From the NCBI GenBank assembly GCA_028293765.1, contig JAQGOG010000017.1, positions 1 to 58,363 of the forward strand: a stretch of 58,363 nucleotides of DNA, in the 5' to 3' direction. The position numbers were made by a program, and so were the translations under genes. The stretch is from Gammaproteobacteria bacterium. Lineage in GTDB: Bacteria; Pseudomonadota; Gammaproteobacteria; Steroidobacterales; Steroidobacteraceae. Shown piece after piece: positions 17,556 through 26,753 of this stretch (position 1 is the first letter of the stretch; the number at the start of each line of letters is the position of its first letter). Under the pieces are notes generated by a model. It worked only from the letters and a program-made list of their open reading frames with translations. It ran no database searches and was not told the origin of the DNA.

Positions 17556-20500
17556 ATGCGTTCACTGTTAAATCCCCCCGTCCCGACCGACGCGAAGCGT
17601 CGCCTGCGCTGGCACCAGCTCTACGGCAGCGCCGCCGCGCTAGCGCTCGCCGAAGCCACCCGCGCTGACAGGCGTCTCTACGTCGTAATCGTAGACGCCG
17701 CGCGCGACCTCGCGAGACTTACCGCGGAACTTCGCTTTTTTGCGAGCGAGACCCTGCCGCTGCTGACACTCCCGGACTGGGAAGTCCTGCCGTACGACCT
17801 CTTCTCTCCGCACCCCGACATTATCTCGGAGCGTCTCCGCACTCTCTTCGAGCTGCCGCGTGCGCATCACGGATGCCTCATCGTGACCGCCGACACCCTC
17901 ATGCAGCGCCTCCTGCCACGAACGTACGTACAAGGCCGTGCCTTCGAGCTCACCGTCGGTGATGCCCTGGCGCTCGAGCCCTTCCGGCAAAGGCTCATCG
18001 AGGCCGGCTACGCGAGCGTCAGCCAGGTGGTCAGTCCCGGTGAGTTCGCGGTGCGCGGCTCCCTACTCGACGTCTTCCCGATGGGCACGACCGCCCCGCT
18101 GCGCATCGACCTCTTCGATGCCGAGATCGAAGCGATCCGCACCTTCGACCCCGAAACGCAGCGCTCGTTGGACTCGCTGGAGAACGTCCGCCTGTTGCCC
18201 GCCCGCGAGGTGCCGCTCGATCCGGACGCGATCAAGGAATTCCGCCGCCGCTTCCGCACGCGTTTCGAGGGCGATCCGACCAAGACCAGCATCTATCGCG
18301 GTGTCAGCGAAGGGATAGCGCCGGCGGGAATCGAGTTCTATCTCCCGTTGTTCTTCGAGGGAACCGCCACCCTGTTCGATTACCTCCCGCCCGATGCCGT
18401 CATCGTGCACGACGCTGCCCTCCCCGCGGCGCTCATCAAGGCCTGGGAGGATGTGGGCACGCGATACGAGGATCGCCGCCATGACATCGAGCGCCCCGTG
18501 TTGCGCCCGGGAGAGCTCTTTCTCGAGCCGGCTGAGCTCGATGCGCGGCTGGCCGCCTTCTCCGCCATCACCCTCGAGGTATTCAAGGCCGATACCGAGC
18601 TGCAGGGCCCCAATGAGAGCGTGAGCAATTTTCCGACTTCCGCACCGCGCGAGTTGCGGATCGACGTACGCGCCGAGAAGCCGTTCGCTCCGTTCGACTC
18701 GTTCCTCGGCGACTTCGGCGGACGAGTGTTGATTGCGGCGGACTCGCCCGGACGCCGCGAGGTGCTGCAGGAGATGCTGCGCGCGCAGGGCCACACCATC
18801 GCCTCCGTGCAAAGCTGGGACGCCTTTGCGAATGGCAAGGCCGCACTCGCATTGACGGTCGCGCCCGATCTCGAAGGACTCACCCTCACCGAGCCGCGCA
18901 TCGCGGTGGTCTCCGAAGCGCAGCTTTTTGGAGCCCGGGCGCGCCAGGAACGCCGCCGTAAGCGCGCGGCCGCCGACCCCGAAGCCATTCTGCGCGATCT
19001 GCAGGACCTCAATCCCGGCGCCCCGGTGGTGCACGAGGACTACGGCGTCGGCCGTTATGTTGGGATGCAGGTGATGGAGATCGCCGGCCAGCAAGGCGAG
19101 TTCCTGGTACTCGAGTACCAGGATGGCGATCGCGTCTACGTGCCGGTGCACTCCCTGCACTTGGTCAGCCGCTACAGCGGCGGCGCCCCCGAGAGCGCGC
19201 CGCTGCACAAGCTGGGCACGGATCAATGGGCGAAGGCCCGCAAGCGCGCCGCCGAGCAGATACGCGATGTCGCCGCCGAGCTGCTGGACCTGTACGCGCG
19301 GCGCAAAGCCCAACAAGGCCTGCGTCTGCCTTTCAACGAGCTCGACTACCAGGCCTTCGCCAACGCCTTTCCGTTCGAGGAAACGGATGACCAGGCGCAG
19401 GCCATTCGCGCCGTCCTGGCCGACCTGGCGAGCGCGCGCCCGATGGACCGCATCGTGTGCGGTGATGTTGGCTTCGGCAAGACAGAAGTCGCGATGCGCG
19501 CGGCTTTCGCAGCCGTACAAGGCGGTAAGCAGGTTGCGGTACTCGCACCGACCACACTGCTGGCGCAACAGCATCTGGCCAACTTCCGCGATCGCTTTGC
19601 CGACTGGCCCGTGCGTGTCGAAGCGCTGTCCCGATTCGGGAACGCCAAGGAGACGCAGGCAACGCTCGAAGGGGTGGAGCGCGGCGCCGTCGATATCTGC
19701 ATCGCCACGCATCGCCTGCTTCACTCGCATGCACGCTTCAAAGACCTCGGCCTCATCATCATCGATGAGGAACATCGCTTCGGAGTGCGCGACAAGGAAA
19801 GACTGCAGGCGCTGCGCGCAAATGTGCACGTCCTCACCCTCACTGCCACCCCGATCCCCCGCACGCTCAACATGGCGCTGGGGGGACTGCGCGACCTGTC
19901 ATTGATCACGACACCGCCCGCCGAGCGGCTCGCCATCAAGACATTCGTCATCGAATGGCACGGCCCGACGCTGCGCGAAGCTGCCCTGCGTGAGTTACGC
20001 CGCGGCGGGCAGATGTATTTCGTACACAACGAGGTCCGCACGATCGAGAAGATCGCAGGGGAGGTGCAGGCGCTCATCCCGGAAGCCAGCGTGCGTATCG
20101 GCCACGGCCAGATGCGGGCGCGTGATCTCGAGCAGTTGATGGTCGACTTCTACCATCGCCGGTTCAATCTGCTCGTCTGCACGACTATCATTGAGAGCGG
20201 TATCGACGTTCCGACGGCCAACACCATCATGATCAACCGCGCCGACCACATGGGACTTGCGCAGCTGCATCAGCTGCGCGGCCGCGTCGGCCGCTCGCAC
20301 CATCGTGCTTTCGCCTATCTGATCGCTCCACCGCGCAAGGCGCTGGCCGGCGATGCCGCGAAGCGGCTCGAGGCGATCGAATCGATGGAAGAGCTCGGTG
20401 CCGGATTCGTGCTGGCCACCCACGATCTCGAGATCCGCGGCGCCGGCGAGCTGCTGGGTGAGCAGCAAAGCGGCCAGATGACTGAAGTCGGCATGGCCAT

Positions 20501-21029
20501 GTATCTCGACATGCTCGAGCACGCCGTGGCGGCGCTCAAGGAAGGCCGCGAGCCGCAACTCGACAAGCCACTCTCCGCCGCGACGGAAGTCGAGCTCCGG
20601 CTGCCCGCCTTCATACCCGAGACTTACATCGCCGACGTGCACGTTCGCCTCGGTCTCTACAAGCGGATTGCCGCCGCCAACGGCGACGAGGCGTTGGACG
20701 AGCTCATGGCGGAGATCTACGACCGCTTCGGACCGTTGCCCGCGGTCGCGCAGAGTCTGCTGAAGATCGCGAAGTTAAAGCTCGCCGCGCGGGCGATCGG
20801 CGTGCGGCGCCTGGACATCGGGCCGCAGGGCGGCTCCGTGACCTTTGAGGAAAAGAACTCCATCGACCCCGGCACCGTGGTCCGCATGGTTCAGAAGGGC
20901 GCACGGGAGTATCGGCTCGAAGGGCCACTCAAAATGCGGCTGTCCAGGCAGCTGCCTGCCGAAGAGCAGCGCTTCGTGTTCGCCGACGCGCTGCTGAAGC
21001 TGCTGGGCGAGAAGCCGCAGACGAAATGA
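17556..21029 (+). CDS. mfd: Transcription-repair coupling factor
   Basis: ATP-dependent DNA translocase that removes RNA polymerase stalled at lesions and recruits UvrA. The 1157-residue protein has the UvrB-like N-terminal module (about 1-340), the RNA-polymerase-interacting domain beginning near VVHEDYGVGRYVGM (about 490-550), and two RecA-like motor domains. Walker A is GDVGFGKT at about 636 and motif II is DEEHRFGV at about 736; the TRG motif and C-terminal D7 domain follow. Length is normal. ATG at 17556. csiV follows, as in Pseudomonas. Confidence 0.97.
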   Translation: MRSLLNPPVPTDAKRRLRWHQLYGSAAALALAEATRADRRLYVVIVDAARDLARLTAELRFFASETLPLLTLPDWEVLPYDLFSPHPDIISERLRTLFELPRAHHGCLIVTADTLMQRLLPRTYVQGRAFELTVGDALALEPFRQRLIEAGYASVSQVVSPGEFAVRGSLLDVFPMGTTAPLRIDLFDAEIEAIRTFDPETQRSLDSLENVRLLPAREVPLDPDAIKEFRRRFRTRFEGDPTKTSIYRGVSEGIAPAGIEFYLPLFFEGTATLFDYLPPDAVIVHDAALPAALIKAWEDVGTRYEDRRHDIERPVLRPGELFLEPAELDARLAAFSAITLEVFKADTELQGPNESVSNFPTSAPRELRIDVRAEKPFAPFDSFLGDFGGRVLIAADSPGRREVLQEMLRAQGHTIASVQSWDAFANGKAALALTVAPDLEGLTLTEPRIAVVSEAQLFGARARQERRRKRAAADPEAILRDLQDLNPGAPVVHEDYGVGRYVGMQVMEIAGQQGEFLVLEYQDGDRVYVPVHSLHLVSRYSGGAPESAPLHKLGTDQWAKARKRAAEQIRDVAAELLDLYARRKAQQGLRLPFNELDYQAFANAFPFEETDDQAQAIRAVLADLASARPMDRIVCGDVGFGKTEVAMRAAFAAVQGGKQVAVLAPTTLLAQQHLANFRDRFADWPVRVEALSRFGNAKETQATLEGVERGAVDICIATHRLLHSHARFKDLGLIIIDEEHRFGVRDKERLQALRANVHVLTLTATPIPRTLNMALGGLRDLSLITTPPAERLAIKTFVIEWHGPTLREAALRELRRGGQMYFVHNEVRTIEKIAGEVQALIPEASVRIGHGQMRARDLEQLMVDFYHRRFNLLVCTTIIESGIDVPTANTIMINRADHMGLAQLHQLRGRVGRSHHRAFAYLIAPPRKALAGDAAKRLEAIESMEELGAGFVLATHDLEIRGAGELLGEQQSGQMTEVGMAMYLDMLEHAVAALKEGREPQLDKPLSAATEVELRLPAFIPETYIADVHVRLGLYKRIAAANGDEALDELMAEIYDRFGPLPAVAQSLLKIAKLKLAARAIGVRRLDIGPQGGSVTFEEKNSIDPGTVVRMVQKGAREYRLEGPLKMRLSRQLPAEEQRFVFADALLKLLGEKPQTK

Positions 21030-21270
21030 GGCTCGGCGGTCCGTCAAAGTCGGACCGGAGTTGGCGCCTGAGGAACCAGCCGAGCCGTCATGCACGCGAC
21101 GCGTGCTTGGGCCGGCTTGGGCCGGATAGACTGGATGGCTTGCTCGTCGCGGCGGCGACTGTCCGCATCGGGCTCGCGAGACGGAGCGCCGTAGCAGTAC
21201 CCGTCGCCGTAGAGCGCCACCGGGCCCGGCTACTGAGCGTTTTTCCGCGACGGTGCAGTAGAATGCAGCC

Positions 21271-21903
21271 ATGAACCTTCGCACCGCGCGTTTTAGGACG
21301 CTTTGCCTCACGATGCTCGCCGCCCTCTGCTGCGGGTTGCCCGCTGTCTCGCAGGAATCGGCGAGCCCGGCCTACAACATCGAGCTAGTCGTATTTCGCG
21401 CCACGTCGGCGCAAGGGGGCGCCGAGAATTGGGGCGCGGAGGCTGGCACGGGCAACGTCATCGCGGGTGAGGAAGCCAGCAGCTCGTCCCAGGTAGGGCA
21501 TTTCGTCAGCGCCCTGCCAACCACGTCGTATCAGCTCACTGAAATCGAGAACAAGCTGCGTTCGAGCGGCGCTTACGTGCCGATCGCGCACGCCGCCTGG
21601 TCGCAGACGGCAAGTGCGTGGGGGACGCGCGCAGGTTTCCCCGTCCAGCGCCTGGGGCTCGATGTCCCCGGCTTTAGCGGCACAGTATTCCTAGAGCGTG
21701 GGCAGTATCTGCATCTCGGAATGACGCTGACGTATGCGATGCCCTCCCCGCCCGGCGGTATGGGCGCGGGGCCCGGGACAACGTTCACGATCAATGAGAG
21801 CCGCCGCATACGCTTCTACGAACGCAACTACTACGATCACCCGGCGTTCGGCGTCATCGCACTGGTCTCGCCTGCGCAGGGCGCGCGGCCGCCAGGAAGG
21901 TAA
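21271..21903 (+). CDS. csiV: CsiV-family periplasmic protein
   Basis: A 210-residue protein with a signal peptide (LCLTMLAALCCGLPAVSQ) and the CsiV-family core: YNIELVVFRATSAQGGAENW near the N-terminus, YQLTEIENKLRSSGAYVPIAHAAWSQ in the middle, and a C-terminal SRRIRFYERNYYDHPAFGVIALVSP. CsiV of Vibrio cholerae binds peptidoglycan and supports the amino-acid-responsive D-Met/D-Trp effect. The role here is inferred from family only. Position after mfd is conserved. The protein ends convergent with the PAS-GGDEF gene. Confidence 0.82.
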   Translation: MNLRTARFRTLCLTMLAALCCGLPAVSQESASPAYNIELVVFRATSAQGGAENWGAEAGTGNVIAGEEASSSSQVGHFVSALPTTSYQLTEIENKLRSSGAYVPIAHAAWSQTASAWGTRAGFPVQRLGLDVPGFSGTVFLERGQYLHLGMTLTYAMPSPPGGMGAGPGTTFTINESRRIRFYERNYYDHPAFGVIALVSPAQGARPPGR

Positions 21904-21945
21904 CAGTTGGGCAGTCGCATGAAGCGGGGCTAAAGTCCGGCTCCT

Positions 21946-21967
21946 GCGCGACACCGGTGCGTCGCGC
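21946..21967. terminator. Hairpin between convergent csiV and PAS-GGDEF genes
   Basis: GCGCGAC (21946-21952) pairs with GTCGCGC (21961-21967) around an 8-nt loop in the 127-bp gap between two convergent stops. There is no T-run on either side, so termination efficiency is doubtful. Confidence 0.3.
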
Positions 21968-22030
21968 CTGCCCGACTCCGCTAAAGCCGCCGGCGACTCG
22001 ACCGACGCGAGCGGCGGGCCCAACTGACCG

Positions 22031-22963
22031 TCACTGAAAGTCTGTCGCTTCGGCCGTAGAAATACTGTTCTTCCCCAACACCTTCGCTCTCTTCAACGAA
22101 GCGCGGCAGGCTTTCAACAGCGAGTCGAGCGACAGCTCCCTCGGCGGCACCAGACTCGCGACTCCCGCGCTCAGTGTAACAAAGCGTCCGGAGCCGGCGC
22201 GAGGATGATGCATGAGCAGATCGCGCACGCGTTGCGCCACCACCTGTGCGTAGTGAGAAGCCTTCTCCGCAGCGTCTCCTTGCGTCAACACGGCGAACGT
22301 ACCACCCTCCCAACGCCCAACCAGATCGCCACCCCGTCTATACGAAGCCCCGATCACACGGGCGATACGCCGAATGCAGGCGTCTCCCGCAGCCTTGTCG
22401 AACGTCTCGTTGTAGGTCCCGAGGTCGTCAATGTCGAACAAGGTGAGCCCGATCTCGTGGGAGTCCCGTTGCGCCAACATCCAGTCGCGTTGCAACAGCT
22501 CCTCGAAATAGGCACGCGAGTGCAATCCCGTGAGCCGATCCTCCCGCAGCCATGGCGGCAGACCGTGTGTCGAGCGCTCCGCGTTCTTCAAACGCTCGCT
22601 GGCATCTCGGTGATAGCCGATGAAATGAGTGAGACGTCCCGATGCATCACGCACCGGTTGGATGACAGTCTCGTTCCAGAACAGTGAGCCATCCGGGCGA
22701 TAGTTGCGAATGAGCACGCGCGCCTGCTCGCCGCGCTCGACGGCGTCACGCATGCGCTGCCGCGTTTCCTGGTCCCGGTCGTTACCCTGCAGCGCGCGCA
22801 GATTCGTTCCCAGGAGCGCCGCGACCGGATAGCCGCACATCTGGGAGAACGCGGCATTCGCGTAAACGACCGGGCAGTCCGGAGCTGTTGCATCGCAAAT
22901 GACGATGCCCTCGGGCGCACCCTCGACGAGGGCTCTCCAGGCCTCGGCCGACCAGTTGTTCAT
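22031..22963 (-). CDS. LOV-like PAS domain fused to a degenerate GGDEF domain
   Basis: A 310-residue soluble signalling protein. The PAS domain (about 10-125) follows the LOV subfamily pattern: GTNLRALQG at 52-60, RNYRPDG with N87, FWNE with N97, and HFIGYHRDASE. The photoactive Cys of GxNCRFLQ is replaced by L55, while the flavin-contacting N54, Q59, N87 and N97 positions are kept. The GGDEF domain (about 142-305) keeps LFDIDD, YNETF and AGD. The active-site motif reads RWEGGTF (217-223) instead of RYGG(D/E)EF, so diguanylate cyclase activity is doubtful. The ATG at 22963 overlaps the nagZ stop (ATGA), which decides the start. An upstream start at 23035 would lie inside nagZ. Confidence 0.88.
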   Translation of the reverse strand: MNNWSAEAWRALVEGAPEGIVICDATAPDCPVVYANAAFSQMCGYPVAALLGTNLRALQGNDRDQETRQRMRDAVERGEQARVLIRNYRPDGSLFWNETVIQPVRDASGRLTHFIGYHRDASERLKNAERSTHGLPPWLREDRLTGLHSRAYFEELLQRDWMLAQRDSHEIGLTLFDIDDLGTYNETFDKAAGDACIRRIARVIGASYRRGGDLVGRWEGGTFAVLTQGDAAEKASHYAQVVAQRVRDLLMHHPRAGSGRFVTLSAGVASLVPPRELSLDSLLKACRASLKRAKVLGKNSISTAEATDFQ

Positions 22964-24015
22964 GACTTCCCTGGCTCCAGTTTGAGCGCGGGAGCCGCGG
23001 CGAACCGCGCGAGCAGTTCCTGGCTTCGAGTCCATTCCGGCAAAGCAGTCAGGGCCTCGCGCGACACTCCGTCGCGCCCATGCAGGCGCACGAGCCGCAG
23101 ACGCGAGGTCGGGTCGGGCTCTACGTTGAGCCCGTCAAGGAGCGCTATGACGCTCGCACGATTGTTACAAATCGGTAGCATGTCGCAACCTGCGGCAAGC
23201 GCCTGCTGCGCCCGGGTCACTATGTCCCCGTACGCTGCGGCGGCCCCTCCCATTGAAAGATCGTCCGCGAACACTACGCCCTGAAACCGCAGTTCACCGC
23301 GCAACACGTCGCGAATCCATCTGGACGAAAGGCTCGCCGGCGCGGCATCCACGGCCGGAAACAGCACGTGCGCGACCATCACCGCGGCCAGACCGTTCGC
23401 GATGAGCCTTCGGTAGGGGGCCAGGTCGTCCGCCATATCGACGAGTTCCCGCCGGTCCACGGGCAGGGTCAGGTGCGAGTCGGCGATGACAGCGCCGTGC
23501 CCCGGGAAGTGTTTGGCCGTGGCGGCCATGCCGGCATCCCGCATCCCGTGCGTGTAGGAGACGGTAAGCTGGCCTACAACGTCCGGGCGCCTGTGGAAGG
23601 CCCGAGCGCCGATCGCCTCGTTTACGCCGTAATCGAGGTCTACAACGGGGGCAAAAGAGATGTCGACGCCGTGGGAGCGGAGTTCCGCGGCCATAAGCCA
23701 CCCCAGTCGCCGCGCCAGTTCGAGTCCCTCTTTCGGGTTGAGGTCGAAGGCGTGGCCGATCTGCCGCGCTGCTGGAAGCCGCGAAAACCCGTCACGGAAG
23801 CGCTGCACGCGGCCACCTTCCTGGTCGACGGCCACCAGGAGTGGGGGACTGCGTTCAGCGTGGATCCCTGCCACGAGCTCTGTGAGCTGCGCGGGATCGA
23901 CGTAGTTACGTGTGAACAGGATCACACCGCCGACGAGCGGATGGTGAAGCAGTTCACGCTCCTCTATCGAGATCGAGGTCCCTTCGAGATCGATCATCAG
24001 CGGGCCGAGACTCAT
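22960..24015 (-). CDS. nagZ: Beta-N-acetylhexosaminidase NagZ
   Basis: Cytoplasmic glycoside hydrolase family 3 enzyme that removes GlcNAc from anhydro-muropeptides during peptidoglycan recycling. The 351-residue protein has the NagZ signatures VDQEGGRVQR, KHFPGHG (168-174), the D179/H181 dyad in IADSHLTLP, and the nucleophile D251 in FADDLSM. It overlaps rlmD upstream (ATGA) and the PAS-GGDEF gene downstream (ATGA). In many bacteria NagZ activity feeds the AmpR/beta-lactamase signal, but no ampC or ampR is visible here. Confidence 0.96.
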   Translation of the reverse strand: MSLGPLMIDLEGTSISIEERELLHHPLVGGVILFTRNYVDPAQLTELVAGIHAERSPPLLVAVDQEGGRVQRFRDGFSRLPAARQIGHAFDLNPKEGLELARRLGWLMAAELRSHGVDISFAPVVDLDYGVNEAIGARAFHRRPDVVGQLTVSYTHGMRDAGMAATAKHFPGHGAVIADSHLTLPVDRRELVDMADDLAPYRRLIANGLAAVMVAHVLFPAVDAAPASLSSRWIRDVLRGELRFQGVVFADDLSMGGAAAAYGDIVTRAQQALAAGCDMLPICNNRASVIALLDGLNVEPDPTSRLRLVRLHGRDGVSREALTALPEWTRSQELLARFAAAPALKLEPGKS

Positions 24016-25571
24016 GAGGATGTTGCCTTGCGCTTACCTGGCTTCAGAAGAGCCAGCGATTCAAAGTGAGCCGTATGGGGAAACATATCGAGGACACCAG
24101 CCGCCTCCAGCGTAAAGCCGTGTTCGTTCACAAGCACGCCCAGATCCCGTGCGAGGCTCCCTGGATGGCACGAAATATACAACACCCGTTGCGGTTCGAG
24201 ACGGGCCACGGAGGCCAACACCTCTAGGGCCCCCGCTCGCGGGGGATCGAGCACCACGTGGGTGTAGTTCTCTCTTAGCCAAGGAGCGGTGTTGCCCGTG
24301 CCGCTGCCCGGCAAGGACGCTTTAGCGAGGTCGGCTGCGTAGAACTCGGCATTTTCGCACCGATTGAGGTGGGCATTGTGTCGAGCCCTTGCGACCAAAG
24401 CAGCATCACCCTCGACGCCGACCACGCGTCCCGCCGACTTGGCCATCGCTAGCGTGAAGTTGCCTATGCCACAGAACAGGTCGAGGACGACGGAAGAAGG
24501 CGTCAGCTCCAGGAGCTCGATGGCGCGGGAGACCAGTGCCTCATTGACCGGGCCGTTGACCTGAATGAAATCGGTCGGCAAAAAATTTAGCGTCACCTTG
24601 AACTTGGGCAGCCGGTAGTGCAACGGTGGGCTCGCCACGGCAGTGCCACCGACCGCAGCCGTAGGACCGGCGCCCACCGGGCCGCCTCCCAGAGCGCTGG
24701 CTTCCGCCGTGCCGCCGGTCACCGCCCCGCCTGCCGCTGCTCCGCCCGCCGCCACACTGTCTGTCACCGCGCCGCGTGCCGCTGCTCCGCCTGCCGCCGT
24801 GCCGCCTGCTGCCGCGTTGCCCTCACCTCCTTCCGTCTCGAGCTCGCGCACCGAATCCAACCCTTTCGGCTGCAGGTACACCCTCACGCGATGCGTGACA
24901 CCGAACTCGCGCAACCGTTCGAGGTCACTGTTGGATGGCGGGTCGAGCACGCGAAAGACCAGCGCCACCGCGTTGTCGGCGACAGCCACTTCTATCTGGG
25001 GTACTCGCTCACGAATGCTCAGCAGTGTGAGCATATCGGACAGCGGGGTAATGAGAGCGCCCACCGGCTCAGCCAGGACGTCGCAATGCCTGACGTCGGC
25101 GATGTAGGGCGCGAGGCGCTCCCGAAAACCGACGACGACCCGTCCCTTCTTGGTCACGAATTTAGCGCCGAGCCGGGCGCGGCGCCTGTAGCCCCACACG
25201 GGCCCGCGTAGAGGCGGCAGCCATTCCTCCGGGCTCACGTGTCCGACGCGCTCGAAGTTGTCTCGCAGCTCGGTCTGCTTGGCTTCGAGCTGCGCCTCCG
25301 CGGAGAGGTGTTGCAACGCGCAACCGCCGCAGACGCCAAAGTGCGGGCAGCGCGGTACGACACGCTCAACGGCCGACTCCAACACTTCGAGCAGCTCGGC
25401 CTCATCGTGCTGGCGATGGCTGCGAGTCCGCCGAAACCGAATGCTTTCACCTGGTAAGGCGCCCGGAACGAACACCGTCTTACCGCCGCGGATAATCCCT
25501 TCGCCCGCGTGCGTCAGGGCGGCGACCGTCGCAACCTCGACGGTCCCGGTGACGAGCTTGCGCCCGCTCAA
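24012..25571 (-). CDS. rlmD: 23S rRNA (uracil(1939)-C(5))-methyltransferase RlmD with an Ala/Gly-rich insertion
   Basis: S-adenosylmethionine-dependent m5U methyltransferase. Features in order: a TRAM domain (about 1-65), iron-sulfur cysteines C75, C81, C84 and C163, the methyltransferase motif LDLFCGIGNFTL (363-374), LDPPRAG (441-447) and the nucleophile C468 in YISCHPG. The 519 residues exceed the usual 430-450. The excess is a low-complexity segment at about 246-314, made of AAAGG, AVTGG and similar words, placed between SVRELETE and the conserved LNFLPTDFIQVNG. It sits outside the motifs, so the enzyme is probably active. Start is TTG at 25571, overlapping the exonuclease stop as TTGA. 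Confidence 0.95.
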   Translation of the reverse strand: MSGRKLVTGTVEVATVAALTHAGEGIIRGGKTVFVPGALPGESIRFRRTRSHRQHDEAELLEVLESAVERVVPRCPHFGVCGGCALQHLSAEAQLEAKQTELRDNFERVGHVSPEEWLPPLRGPVWGYRRRARLGAKFVTKKGRVVVGFRERLAPYIADVRHCDVLAEPVGALITPLSDMLTLLSIRERVPQIEVAVADNAVALVFRVLDPPSNSDLERLREFGVTHRVRVYLQPKGLDSVRELETEGGEGNAAAGGTAAGGAAARGAVTDSVAAGGAAAGGAVTGGTAEASALGGGPVGAGPTAAVGGTAVASPPLHYRLPKFKVTLNFLPTDFIQVNGPVNEALVSRAIELLELTPSSVVLDLFCGIGNFTLAMAKSAGRVVGVEGDAALVARARHNAHLNRCENAEFYAADLAKASLPGSGTGNTAPWLRENYTHVVLDPPRAGALEVLASVARLEPQRVLYISCHPGSLARDLGVLVNEHGFTLEAAGVLDMFPHTAHFESLALLKPGKRKATSS

Positions 25572-26344
25572 GCCGGCAATTCCCAGACGCGCAGGAATTC
25601 GGCGAGATGCGGCTCCTTACCGGCGCGCAAAAGTACTTTCACACGCTCGACTTCGTCCGCATAGCGTTCACGCGTAAAACGACCACGCATCATTTCGAAG
25701 CGCAAGTAGATGAGATAAGTGTTGAGCACGTCAGTCTCGCAGTACTGCCTGATCCCCGTCAGATTCCCCGCGAGCCAGGCATCCCACACCTGCGCCCCGG
25801 AGAAACCCAGCTTTCCGGGCAAACCCAGCAGACACGCCACATTTTCCAGTGAGACCCGACCGCGTCCCTGGTACCCCGAGAGCACGTCCATGAGATCGGT
25901 ATGCCGCCAGTGAAAGCGGCCCAGATAATTGTTATAGCGAAAGGCGGTGTCGCCATCGCCGGTTTCCCAGTAGCGCGGCGCCTGGACGCCCGCCAGCAAC
26001 GCGCGGTAGTTGAGCACCGGCAGGTCGAAGCCCGCGCCGTTCCAGGAGATGAGGTCGGGCGAGAAGCGGTCGATGCCGTCGAAGAAGCGCTCGACGAGCT
26101 CGCCTTCCGTCGCGTTCAGATCCCCCAGGCTCCAGACACGCAGGCCGTCGCGGCTGCGCAGTACGCAGGAGATCGCGACGATGCGATGTTGCTCGTGGGG
26201 GAGGAAGTCGTTGCCCGAGCTCTGCCTGCGCAACCCGAACATGGCTTTGGCCACCTGTTCATCCGATAGCCCGTCCAGCCCGTGCAGCCGGCGGCCGAGC
26301 GCGACGTCGGGGATCGTCTCGATATCGAATACGAGGCAGTTCAT
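25568..26344 (-). CDS. Predicted 3'-5' exonuclease (PolB-like, DEDD)
   Basis: A 258-residue protein of the predicted-3'-5'-exonuclease family related to the proofreading domain of family B polymerases (PF10108). The DEDD residues can be placed: D7 and E9 in FDIETIPD, an Asp in SWNGAGFDLPVLNYRA, and an Asp in the late CETDVLNTYLIYLRF. No polymerase domain follows, so it acts as a stand-alone nuclease of unknown substrate. It lies between acpS (19-nt gap) and rlmD (4-nt overlap) in the same transcript. Confidence 0.85.
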   Translation of the reverse strand: MNCLVFDIETIPDVALGRRLHGLDGLSDEQVAKAMFGLRRQSSGNDFLPHEQHRIVAISCVLRSRDGLRVWSLGDLNATEGELVERFFDGIDRFSPDLISWNGAGFDLPVLNYRALLAGVQAPRYWETGDGDTAFRYNNYLGRFHWRHTDLMDVLSGYQGRGRVSLENVACLLGLPGKLGFSGAQVWDAWLAGNLTGIRQYCETDVLNTYLIYLRFEMMRGRFTRERYADEVERVKVLLRAGKEPHLAEFLRVWELPA

Positions 26345-26363
26345 GACAGCGTACCGGCGCAGC

Positions 26364-26753
26364 TCACGGGGGCGCGGCTTTCATCAGCACGGCAACGGCC
26401 ACCACGAGCCCCGCTTCATCCGTCAGCGTCACGTGGCCCTCGCCGATACCGAGGCCGCGCCGGACCTTTTCGCCGCGCTCCGAGAACACCACTTCGGGCC
26501 GGCCCCACGAGTTCTGCACGACACCCACATCCCGGATCCACACTCCATGCGCGAAGCCCGTACCCATGGCCTTGACGATAGCTTCCTTCGCCGCGAAGCG
26601 CATGGCCAGGAAACGCGCGGGACGCTGCGTCCTGGCGAGCTGCACCTGCTCCTCGGGCATCAGCAGATGCTGCACGAACCGCGACCCGAACCGCTCCAGT
26701 GTCTCAACGATGCGCTTCGCCTCCAGCACATCGACGCCTATGCCAAAGATCAT
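26364..26753 (-). CDS. acpS: Holo-[acyl-carrier-protein] synthase
   Basis: Transfers 4'-phosphopantetheine from CoA to acyl carrier protein. The 129-residue protein carries the magnesium ligands D8 ([12 protein letters not shown]) and E57 ([15 protein letters not shown]), both diagnostic for AcpS, and ends with [14 protein letters not shown]. The ATG overlaps the TGA of pdxJ (ATGA). The pdxJ-acpS pairing is conserved across Proteobacteria. Confidence 0.96.
   Translation of the reverse strand: MIFGIGVDVLEAKRIVETLERFGSRFVQHLLMPEEQVQLARTQRPARFLAMRFAAKEAIVKAMGTGFAHGVWIRDVGVVQNSWGRPEVVFSERGEKVRRGLGIGEGHVTLTDEAGLVVAVAVLMKAAPP

Noticed and set aside
24643..25107. Plus-strand Pro/Ala-rich frame opposite the RlmD insertion
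   Set aside because: It is the mirror of the Ala/Gly repeat coding sequence; rlmD motifs on both sides show the minus frame is the real one.
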